A stretch of 64,000 nucleotides of DNA from assembly GCA_030429045.1 (NCBI GenBank), contig JAUIEA010000004.1:1-64000 (forward strand). Reading direction: 5' to 3'. The notes under the pieces are model-generated. The model ran no database searches and was not told the DNA's origin. It saw nothing but the letters and a program-made list of their open reading frames with translations. Origin of the DNA: Bacteroidia bacterium. GTDB taxonomy: Bacteria; Bacteroidota; Bacteroidia; Chitinophagales; Saprospiraceae. The position numbers and the translations under genes are program-made. Position 1 is the stretch's first letter; each line of letters begins with the position of its first letter. Shown here in pieces: positions 36,064 through 43,383 of this stretch.

Positions 36064-36082
36064 AATGCAAATAGGGTGCACC
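36064..36082 (-). promoter_or_regulatory. Degenerate palindromic operator, site 4
   Basis: AATGCAA-N5-GTGCACC matches 11 of 14 arm positions of sites 1-3. On the minus strand a -7-like TACTTTTT follows 10 bases after the half-site, close to the spacing of the other sites, and the nuclease-helicase start lies ~60 bases further on. Confidence 0.5.
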
Positions 36083-36770
36083 TCACCGGTTCATATTTGT
36101 TTATCACAGTGCCCTAGGGTAAATACTTAGAGCTTATAAAAGCTGTGATCTACGCATACAGTCGGATCAAAAAGGACAGCGTAAATAGTTTTCATATGAT
36201 AAAACATTCATGTAATGTAGGGTCAATAGTGAGGGATGTGCAGTTTTTCATGCCAGATATCCTGCTGAAAATTGAATCGCTCGAACTTTATACCTGGCCC
36301 GCCTCTCGCCGGCGAGGCGCCTACTTTTTGTCTTGGCAAAAAGTAGACAAAAACCGCTGTCGCCAAAATGGGCCTTCATGTTCCTGTGAGCATATCTCAC
36401 ATTGCATTTATTGTTCGATAACACAGCTGCATCAGGACCCAGCCGCTCGTATTTGATTTGTGGTACATCACCTAGCCAGCATTCGCTCACCTCGATTAAC
36501 TGAATAGATTGAACACGGAATCCAACCAAATAATGCGGCACTTCTCAAATTCAATGGCCGGTATTATAGGATAAAATATCGTTTGATGGATGAATGCATG
36601 GGTCACTGATGTGCTTAGGAAGCCCTGGTTTGGCGACGATTAAAGACATTGTGGCAAGGAGATGCCTAGTTGAAATAGAAAGTGAATAAGGGCACACCTG
36701 AGAATTCCATTATTTGAAAATATTGTATTGGTATTCAAGTCTTTAATTTAGAAATATTTACGAACAAAGG
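36083..36770. other. Non-coding stretch with REP-like inverted repeats
   Basis: About 690 bases without a credible gene. It holds a perfect inverted repeat CTACTTTTTG-N6-CAAAAAGTAG (36321-36346), preceded by a TCGCCGGCGA palindrome (36306-36315); this paired arrangement looks like a dispersed Bacteroidota intergenic repeat. The remainder is AT-rich with no recognisable RNA. Confidence 0.45.
36321..36346. repeat. Inverted repeat CTACTTTTTG / CAAAAAGTAG
   Basis: Perfect 10-bp arms around a 6-base loop (TCTTGG). It has no neighbouring stop codon, so it is more likely an iterated intergenic element than a terminator. Confidence 0.55.
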
Positions 36771-37184
36771 ATGAACTATTTTACTGTGATCCTCCTGGTG
36801 TCATTCGTGACAACATTGCAAGGACAAGACGTATTCCATTCGTTCGACAGGACGAAATACGAGCAGATGAGTTTTCTGGAAAGGACCTATCCGAACTGGT
36901 TGTCCAGTTACGATGAGGACGGGGATATTGTCCTAAAAGGAAATGGTCTGGTGACCTTTTATGTGTACAACGGTGATGCGCAATTGGATGATGTAGTGGT
37001 CCACTGTCTGACCCGGGAACAACAGGACCAATGGGCATCAGCCGTCACTGAGCATGGTGTGTTCTTACAAACCGCAGAAGTAGATGATGTGACTGTATAT
37101 TGGTATGAGATCGGTGATTTTTATACGGGCAGTTCTATTAACCTTCGAAATTGGTCAAGACTAAAGAAAAGCAAGCGAGACTAG
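36771..37184 (+). CDS. Small exported protein of unknown function
   Basis: A 137-residue protein with a signal peptide (MNYFTVILLVSFVTTLQGQ). The mature part is acidic and beta-rich (IVLKGNGLVTFYVYNGD, VDDVTVYWYEIGDFY) with a single Cys. No family is recognised. It stands alone between two non-coding stretches; TTG (36723-36725) and TAATTTAG (36744-36751) upstream could be its promoter, with a slightly short spacer. Confidence 0.65.
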   Translation: MNYFTVILLVSFVTTLQGQDVFHSFDRTKYEQMSFLERTYPNWLSSYDEDGDIVLKGNGLVTFYVYNGDAQLDDVVVHCLTREQQDQWASAVTEHGVFLQTAEVDDVTVYWYEIGDFYTGSSINLRNWSRLKKSKRD

Positions 37185-37227
37185 GCATTTCGAAAGAACC
37201 TAGCCGTAGCTAAGTGATTGAGAAATA

Positions 37228-37289
37228 ATCCCGAGTACTCGGGATATCGCGTAGGTTTACTTTAGTCAGAATCCGCCAGCTGGCGGATT
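37228..37289. repeat. Two adjacent perfect palindromes (REP-like)
   Basis: ATCCCGAGTACTCGGGAT at 37228-37245 is an 18-bp perfect palindrome. Twenty-four bases later a 20-bp perfect palindrome centred on CCGCCAGCTGGCGG spans 37270-37289. Both resemble highly iterated intergenic palindromes of Bacteroidota genomes. Confidence 0.6.
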
Positions 37290-37378
37290 GGATTGGCCAT
37301 TGAGTGGGGTTGATAGAGGTGCCCATAAACCATGCGCCTGGATGAACACCTGGTCATCACGATCAAACCCAAGAGACC

Positions 37379-38485
37379 ATGAAATATGTACCCTTGATCC
37401 GAACGTCCACAGTTGAAGCAGTCACCAGTGTTTTGTTGATGACAATTTCAGTGCTACTGGGTGCCTGCCAGTCGACGGAAGCTACCGGAAGTCATCCAGG
37501 CCAGTCAGAACAATCCGGGCCCATTCTGGTCTTCACACTGGTCCCTCCGGAAGAGCCGGCATTTATACACGGCACCGCCTGGGATATCTATGCTGAGGGT
37601 CCGGTGGATGAAGGTAGTGCCCAAAGGCTGGAGGCCCTGCTGGAGCAGCACGGTATTCCCTCCCGTTCGACGCTGTATCTGGATGTGGATGGTGGTGATC
37701 TTGAGGCCGCTATGGCTCTTGGTCGCTCAATAAGAGCGGCAGGTCTTTATACCACTGTCGGATCAAAAACAGACAGCATGTATGTGACTGGCCCGGCCTT
37801 GTGCAGGGATGCGGGGACCCTGGCCTTTCTGGGAGGACTGTTCCGTTGGGTATCGGAGGGGTCTGCAGTTGTCTTCTCACCAGCTCTGATGGACTTGCCT
37901 CCTGAGGACCTGGCAGATTATCTATTGGAGATGGACATTCACACTGACCTGGTGGAGCATGTCCTGGAGCAGTTATCCCGGACGGAGGAAGTCTACCTTT
38001 CACGCCTGGAGATGGAAGCATTGAAGGTTGTACACTCCGGCTATGAAGAGGTGGCCTGGACCATCGAGCACTTGCCTGAAGGATTGACTTATCTGAAGGG
38101 TGAGATGAACACCTGGCGGGGGATGAACAAGATCCTGATCTATTGTCCTGACGACACGGGTCTGAAGATCCATGCGATCTTTGATCCGGAAGGTCGGGCG
38201 GAGGAGATCATGGGGATGCTGAATGCCCATTCCCTCTGCCTGGATGGCGATTATATCCCCATTCCTCCCGAATGCCTGGTGAACAAAGCCGAAAAGTGCG
38301 GGTGGATCAATATCATCATCGATCTGGACGAGGCCATAACTACCCGGCTCCTGAAGGCGACGCAGATCGGCATGATCTGCCAGGCCGCATTTGACGGACC
38401 CACTTTCATGGGCTTCGATATGATGGATTTTACAGAAGGGGCGGTGCTGTTGCCGCAGATCCTCCGGAATTGTCCGGGTCGGTAG
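37379..38485 (+). CDS. COG3904-like lipoprotein (ClpP/crotonase-fold), probably catalytically altered
   Basis: A 368-residue envelope protein with a lipobox (VLLGAC, Cys30). Residues ~70-175 resemble the periplasmic ClpP-like COG3904 family: DIYAEGPVDEG, LYLDVDGGDLEAAMALGRSIRAAGLYTTVG, then CRDAGTLAFLGGLFRWV. In the usual family the last motif is C-A-S-A-C-x-L-A-F-L-G-G with the nucleophilic Ser; here Ser is replaced (RDAG), so it is likely a pseudo-protease. The C-terminal half is unassigned. The family call rests on a motif match only. Confidence 0.6.
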   Translation: MKYVPLIRTSTVEAVTSVLLMTISVLLGACQSTEATGSHPGQSEQSGPILVFTLVPPEEPAFIHGTAWDIYAEGPVDEGSAQRLEALLEQHGIPSRSTLYLDVDGGDLEAAMALGRSIRAAGLYTTVGSKTDSMYVTGPALCRDAGTLAFLGGLFRWVSEGSAVVFSPALMDLPPEDLADYLLEMDIHTDLVEHVLEQLSRTEEVYLSRLEMEALKVVHSGYEEVAWTIEHLPEGLTYLKGEMNTWRGMNKILIYCPDDTGLKIHAIFDPEGRAEEIMGMLNAHSLCLDGDYIPIPPECLVNKAEKCGWINIIIDLDEAITTRLLKATQIGMICQAAFDGPTFMGFDMMDFTEGAVLLPQILRNCPGR

Positions 38486-38850
38486 GAAGATGAACAACAA
38501 TGGACTTCCAGGTTTCGATACTCTTCGGCCTTCCGACTTCAGCCTTCCACCTTACTTCATATACGCATCATATACGCATCCCTGGTACACCCCTGGTACT
38601 ATGGTCGTACACTAACCGTACTCTAATGGTACACTGATAACGCACTGATAGTACTCTAAAATGAAGACTCACTCGAGAAAAATAATTTGCATTATCCGGA
38701 TACAGAACAGACTGTAATCCGCTTAATGGCCAGAAACAAGAAAAACCAGGTCAAAACTACAGGTTAACTATAGGTCTAAAATGTCTGAATTGGTTCATAT
38801 GCGACCAGAAGGCCATTTTGGATTTACCTGGAAGGATAATTATTAAAAAC
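38486..38850. other. Intergenic region containing an 11-bp tandem array
   Basis: About 365 bases with no gene. The central 99 bases are a tandem repeat (listed separately). The downstream part is AT-rich and leads to the next start. Confidence 0.5.
38560..38658. repeat. Nine 11-bp tandem repeats with GTAC/ACGC core
   Basis: Nine consecutive 11-base units in constant phase. Units 1-2 are TATACGCATC(A/C); units 3-7 and 9 carry GTAC at positions 4-7 (starts 38585, 38596, 38607, 38618, 38629, 38651); unit 8 carries ACGC again. All units fit NNN-R-Y-R-C-W in the first eight positions. The 11-bp step is close to one helical turn, so the cores face one side of the helix. Confidence 0.75.
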
Positions 38851-39588
38851 ATGATCATGATGGATTCCAAGAAAACCTACGATCCGCGGCTACAGTCTGC
38901 GATCCCGATCTATTCACAATATCCCCAACTCCTCCCGCTGATCGGACAGGAGTTTGGCCATTTTGGCAAGCGATTGCTGTTGATCGGAGAGAGTCATTAT
39001 TTACCACAATTGGATGAAAGCGGAAAGGAGATCACCATTCACCATAATGATGAAGCCTGGTATGAGGCGAATGAAAGTCTCCTGGATACAACCCAGAAGA
39101 AATGGCTGAATACGCGAGAGAATGCCGGATCTGGAGAAAACCAAAAGTATACATCAAAGGCCTATTCGATTTACAGAAATATCGAATACGCGATAAAGGA
39201 ATCAGGATTCAATCCGCCGGATACCTCCAACATGCTGAACTATGTAGCTTATGCCAATTACTTTCTTCGGCCTGCCCGGACAGGTGTCAGCTTGCAGGTC
39301 ACCGGAAAGGACTCCGAGGTCTCTTATGCCGCATTTCGATCCCTGGTTCAGATCCTGGAAGTGGATTACCTCTACTTCGTGAGTAAGCTGGCCTGGCAAT
39401 CCTTTATGTATATGAACAGGGACAGTGACCGGCTCGAGCAGGCACAAGTCCGCGTCTTCCCTCATCCGGCTTCGTCGTGGTGGAACCGAACCAGTGCGGA
39501 TTATTTCATTGAGCCTGAAAAGCCACTTACCGGGAAGCAGTTTTTTATCGCTTCTCTTCAACGAGACTGCATTTTTCGAACGAGTTAG
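38851..39588 (+). CDS. Uncharacterised protein, possible uracil-DNA-glycosylase-fold
   Basis: A 245-residue soluble protein. RLLLIGESHYLPQ near the N-terminus and VRVFPHPASSWWNR near the C-terminus resemble the first strand/loop (GExPG-like) and the HPS motif of the uracil-DNA-glycosylase superfamily. Between them VAYANYFLRP and SYAAFRSLVQILEVDYLYFVS match the order expected for that fold. Catalytic equivalents are not certain. Start ATG 38851 is preferred over a TTG 33 bases upstream. It is followed by ~110 bases before the DUF262 gene. Confidence 0.55.
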   Translation: MIMMDSKKTYDPRLQSAIPIYSQYPQLLPLIGQEFGHFGKRLLLIGESHYLPQLDESGKEITIHHNDEAWYEANESLLDTTQKKWLNTRENAGSGENQKYTSKAYSIYRNIEYAIKESGFNPPDTSNMLNYVAYANYFLRPARTGVSLQVTGKDSEVSYAAFRSLVQILEVDYLYFVSKLAWQSFMYMNRDSDRLEQAQVRVFPHPASSWWNRTSADYFIEPEKPLTGKQFFIASLQRDCIFRTS

Positions 39589-39697
39589 GCTATAAGGAAG
39601 GTCATCCATCAGGGAGGAAACGTGCTGAGTATGCTGTCATGCACATCCACTGCACTCCATCCCTGTAGCTTTTGGACTTGATCAGATTGTCACGCCC

Positions 39698-41629
39698 ATG
39701 AACACAACTTTGCCAACGACTGATTACTACTCCTTGCAGGAGTTTGTCACGGCCAACCGCATCCATATTCCCCACAGTCACCGACCCTATTCCTGGGACA
39801 AACGTCAATGGACGACGCTCCTGAATGACCTGGTTCGGGCGGCCCGGTCCGGCAAAGGGTTGGATCTGGGTACAGTGACCTTGCAGAAAGCTTCCTCGGA
39901 AGAGGGATTCCTGACCCTGGTCGATGGCTATCAGCGAATTGCTACCCTGGCCATCCTGGGGCATCTGACGGAACCATACCGTACTCCAGAACTTGGTGCC
40001 CTGAAACCTCAGTGGTGGGCAGACATGGATTGGGGTGCGGACCATGCATACATAGTAAGCCTCTTCAGGGGGGATGCACCTGAAGCAGCGGACTTGACGC
40101 GCAGCCAGATCCTGCTGACCCGTGCGTTCGAGTACGTCCAGGCCTGGCTGGACCGACAGTCGGCCAACAACAGGGAAAGGATCCGGATCACTGCGGATCA
40201 ACGGTGTTGGTGCAGTATCGTCATCCGGCCTGCCGATCAGATGATCCATGCCTGTTCATCTTCTGGCTTGACCGGACTGGCTCTGACTGTGCTCCATTGC
40301 ATCCTGACACATTTTGCAGACCTCGTTCGCACCGAAGGACGTGCAGAACAGGCCCTCCTGATCGACGAAGCAGGCATCACGATCCGGCAATCCCTGGGGT
40401 GGGCCGGTCTGACTGGTCCGGACGATGAGGACCATCTGTTTCGGGCTGCCTACCAGGTATACTATGAAGGCGGAGCTGTGCAGGCCGCCACGGCTTTACC
40501 GGTTCTCCTGGATCGCTACCGGACGAGCGTTGACTGGGCAGTATTGCAGCCGTATGAACTCGATGAGATCAAGGAATTCGTTACCCTGCTCAAGTCTTTT
40601 GCCGGGTATTTGCCCTGGATCTATCGAGCACCTGACAAGATGAAAGCTGTAGGCTTGTTTCTTTCTCCTGCTGATAATCAGAAGTTGACCCGTGTGCTGG
40701 AGCGATTGGCGAGTTTACCCAATCCGATCATCCTGTGGCCCCTGCTGTTCGCCATCCTGCACCGGCTGGGTCAACGGGAAGCGGCTGACTCGAATGAGAT
40801 TCGTCAGGCGATCGATCTGCTGGTATGTCTTGAGGTAGCGCATGTCCGACTGGCTGTCCTTCCGCGGGGCAGGAGCCGATCCAGGAGCCCGGAATGGTAC
40901 TATGCGCAACTGGGTCATACCCTGTTTCATCATGACGATGAGGGGGAGCCATCCCTTTATACGGAGGACAGTGACGATCCCTTTGACGGGGATATCCTGG
41001 ACTGGATCCGGCAGGATCTGGTCCAGGAAGTCGGCCGGCATGGCAATGACGCGCAGGTCAGGGCGGCATTGCAGTTGCGACCAGAGGAGGAGTTTCAGTT
41101 TACCAGATGGCCTCATGGCGGGCTGGCCTGGTTTCTGGCGGCCTATGAACACCACCTGCGCGCCCCGGAAAGTCGGTCCTTCCACTTGCAGGATCATCAT
41201 GCCGGACGGGAGGATCTGGACAAACGCCCGCCGGGCAAGGTGGTATGGAGCGACTTGTGGCGCTGGGAGGATCAGGCGGAACCCTTCGGCTATTCGTCCC
41301 ATGAAAAGATCCGACTGGGCAACTTCTTCCTTCGCGACCTGACCATGGACGACCGGCATCCTGCTGTCGGCCTGCCCGACTACATCCAGGTGCTGCAGGA
41401 GGCCAATGTAGCTCTGCCTGCTCCATATCGCCTGGCCCAGGTCGATGAATTGACCGGTATCCTGGCCGAGACCCGGCAGCGATTGCAGGACCAGGGTATC
41501 CCACCGGACCGGTATCCCGATCTGCCCCGGGTGGTCTGCGACCTGCGGGAGGAAAGGATGATCCGGTTTGCACTGGAGCGGTGGTCAATGTCAGTCGCAG
41601 AAATGACGAAAACAAAAGCAGCAGACTGA
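39698..41629 (+). CDS. DUF262-domain protein (GmrSD-like) with altered DGQQR motif
   Basis: A 643-residue protein. The N-terminal DUF262 fold is recognised by IHIPHSHRPYSWDKRQWTTLLNDL and the nucleotide-site segment LVDGYQRIATLAIL (residues ~73-86), where nearly all relatives have DGQQRLTTL. The C-terminal part (~540-570; KIRLGNFFLRDLT) resembles the GNL segment of DUF1524, but the HNH His of active GmrD-type nucleases is not obvious. Relatives are modification-dependent or NTP-driven nucleases of phage defence. It may be a diverged or inactive member. Confidence 0.75.
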   Translation: MNTTLPTTDYYSLQEFVTANRIHIPHSHRPYSWDKRQWTTLLNDLVRAARSGKGLDLGTVTLQKASSEEGFLTLVDGYQRIATLAILGHLTEPYRTPELGALKPQWWADMDWGADHAYIVSLFRGDAPEAADLTRSQILLTRAFEYVQAWLDRQSANNRERIRITADQRCWCSIVIRPADQMIHACSSSGLTGLALTVLHCILTHFADLVRTEGRAEQALLIDEAGITIRQSLGWAGLTGPDDEDHLFRAAYQVYYEGGAVQAATALPVLLDRYRTSVDWAVLQPYELDEIKEFVTLLKSFAGYLPWIYRAPDKMKAVGLFLSPADNQKLTRVLERLASLPNPIILWPLLFAILHRLGQREAADSNEIRQAIDLLVCLEVAHVRLAVLPRGRSRSRSPEWYYAQLGHTLFHHDDEGEPSLYTEDSDDPFDGDILDWIRQDLVQEVGRHGNDAQVRAALQLRPEEEFQFTRWPHGGLAWFLAAYEHHLRAPESRSFHLQDHHAGREDLDKRPPGKVVWSDLWRWEDQAEPFGYSSHEKIRLGNFFLRDLTMDDRHPAVGLPDYIQVLQEANVALPAPYRLAQVDELTGILAETRQRLQDQGIPPDRYPDLPRVVCDLREERMIRFALERWSMSVAEMTKTKAAD

Positions 41630-41730
41630 CGTAGGAAGATTGAGTTCCATATCTTAATACCCCGGTAAGGATTGTCTACCCTGGAAGAAGTCCGGTACGG
41701 AATAAAAGGAGAATATAAAATCAGGAGAGT

Positions 41731-42354
41731 ATGGCTACAAAGGTGAATGCACAGAGCTACTTCGACCGGATCGGAAAGGCATGGGATGAAAGTGACATCA
41801 AGAAGAGGCATCCGGAATGGGCCTGGTCGTTGGCTGCTACGCAGTTGTATACGGATAGTTTGGTCATTGTGGGCTTCAACTGGGGAGCAGCCCAAATGGA
41901 GAAGTATGATCCGCAAGAGAGCCTGCCCGATCAGCCATGGCTACAGCAGGATCTCGGAACACTGTCTCGTACGATTCCCTATCTGCGCAAATATTTTCCG
42001 GATATCGACCTGGATAAAGTCGTGCAGACCAATTACTGTTTTTTCCGGTCGCCCGAGCAAAGCGACATTACATCGGATGACATTGACCGTTGCCATCCCC
42101 TATTCATGGATTTGCTGAAAGATCTTCAACCAAAGCAGGTCTTGATCTTTTCATCCGTCCTACGAGACCGGATCAAGGACCAGCTTTCCAATAGAAAGAT
42201 TGCCGAAATTCCTTCAGGTGATCGAACAGCTATAGCCATCCGGGCTTCCTGGTCCATTGGTGGAAGGGAGATTCCGGTTGGGATTGTGCCTCACCCCAAC
42301 AATGCGATTACAGGGGAGGCAAGAGAGAAGTGTTGGGAATGGCTGCGAAAGTGA
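41731..42354 (+). CDS. Uncharacterised protein, possible uracil-DNA-glycosylase superfamily
   Basis: A 207-residue protein. SLVIVGFNWGA, then VQTNYCFFRSPEQSD, DIDRCHPLFMDLLKDLQPKQVLIFSS and a late VGIVPHPNNA match the order of the UDG-superfamily landmarks (first strand/loop; N-x-x-x-x-R; C-x-P...L-x-P-k-v-i; HP motif), especially family 4/5 enzymes. Whether it removes a modified base or only shares the fold is unknown. It is preceded by a purine-rich stretch (AGGAGA) suitable as a ribosome-binding site. Confidence 0.55.
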   Translation: MATKVNAQSYFDRIGKAWDESDIKKRHPEWAWSLAATQLYTDSLVIVGFNWGAAQMEKYDPQESLPDQPWLQQDLGTLSRTIPYLRKYFPDIDLDKVVQTNYCFFRSPEQSDITSDDIDRCHPLFMDLLKDLQPKQVLIFSSVLRDRIKDQLSNRKIAEIPSGDRTAIAIRASWSIGGREIPVGIVPHPNNAITGEAREKCWEWLRK

Positions 42355-42378
42355 GGGCGGACTAAATTGAGGACAAAC

Positions 42379-43266
42379 ATGGAGAGTGGATTGAACGAAG
42401 ATTGGGCTAAAAAGGCATTAGATGAACTTTTTAATCTGACTACTACCTATAGGAGTTCAGCGAGTTATCACGAATTGTTCAAGTTTATAGTTCGATTCAG
42501 AAGTTATTCTCCGTATAACGCAATGCTTATCCATCTTCAACGATCGGGAGCGAGTTTCGTAGCGCCAGCTTCTAGGTGGCTTCGTGATTATCAAAGAGCA
42601 ATAAGGCCCGGTGCGAATCCAATAGTTATCCTGCAACCCTTCGGGCCAGTCATGTTTGTGTACGACGTAGCGGATACGTTACCTCTTCCTGATGCTATGC
42701 CATTACCAAAAGAAATTTATAGCCCTTTTGAAGTGCGTGGAGGTAAAATTGGTAAAGAGTTTGAAATAACCGTCCAAAATGCAAAACGGGATGGGATCCT
42801 GGTTCACTTGGAACGAGCCGGTTCCCAAAGCGCTGGGAGTATTCGTAGCACTACGCGTGGAGGTTCTATTCCATTTTTAGTAAGAAAAAAGCCAAAGGAA
42901 GAACACGTTATGGTGCCGATAAAGTACGATCTTCTGGTAAATAGTGCCCACCCAAGGGAAGTCCAATACGCTACACTGGCTCATGAATTGGGGCACTTGT
43001 ATTTGGGGCATCTAGGGAGCCCCAACAAGAACTGGTGGCCCGATAGGGGCAAGCTGGATTTTTCTTCACGTGAATTTGAAGCTGAATCGGTTAGCTATCT
43101 TGTTTGTCTTCGACTTGGATTGGATACACCATCTGAAAAGTATTTAAATGGTTATTTGTCAAAAAAGAAGGAAGTGCCACAAATCAGCTTAGAGGCAGTG
43201 TTGAGAGCTGCGGGACTCATTGAATCAATGGGCCTATCCAGAATGAAGCCAAGAAATTATGGCTAG
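42379..43266 (+). CDS. ImmA/IrrE-type metallopeptidase domain protein
   Basis: A 295-residue protein with the zincin motif HELGH (His at ~202) in YATLAHELGHLYLGH and a downstream EFEAESVSYLV that supplies the third ligand, as in ImmA/IrrE (COG2856) peptidases. ImmA-type proteases cleave repressors or antitoxins after damage or phage cues. It begins an AT-rich segment unlike the preceding genes and lies 117 bases upstream of the SNF2 helicase operon, where it could regulate or belong to the defence cassette. ATG 42379 is used rather than a TTG four codons earlier. Confidence 0.82.
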   Translation: MESGLNEDWAKKALDELFNLTTTYRSSASYHELFKFIVRFRSYSPYNAMLIHLQRSGASFVAPASRWLRDYQRAIRPGANPIVILQPFGPVMFVYDVADTLPLPDAMPLPKEIYSPFEVRGGKIGKEFEITVQNAKRDGILVHLERAGSQSAGSIRSTTRGGSIPFLVRKKPKEEHVMVPIKYDLLVNSAHPREVQYATLAHELGHLYLGHLGSPNKNWWPDRGKLDFSSREFEAESVSYLVCLRLGLDTPSEKYLNGYLSKKKEVPQISLEAVLRAAGLIESMGLSRMKPRNYG

Positions 43267-43383
43267 CAGATTATCGGATACAGAAGTTTATAACAAAAAA
43301 GAATATGTGCTAGATTCTGTCAAGGATGTCTGATCAAAAGTGTCAATTCTCAATATAAGATTCGAATAAATTAATGATTAACT

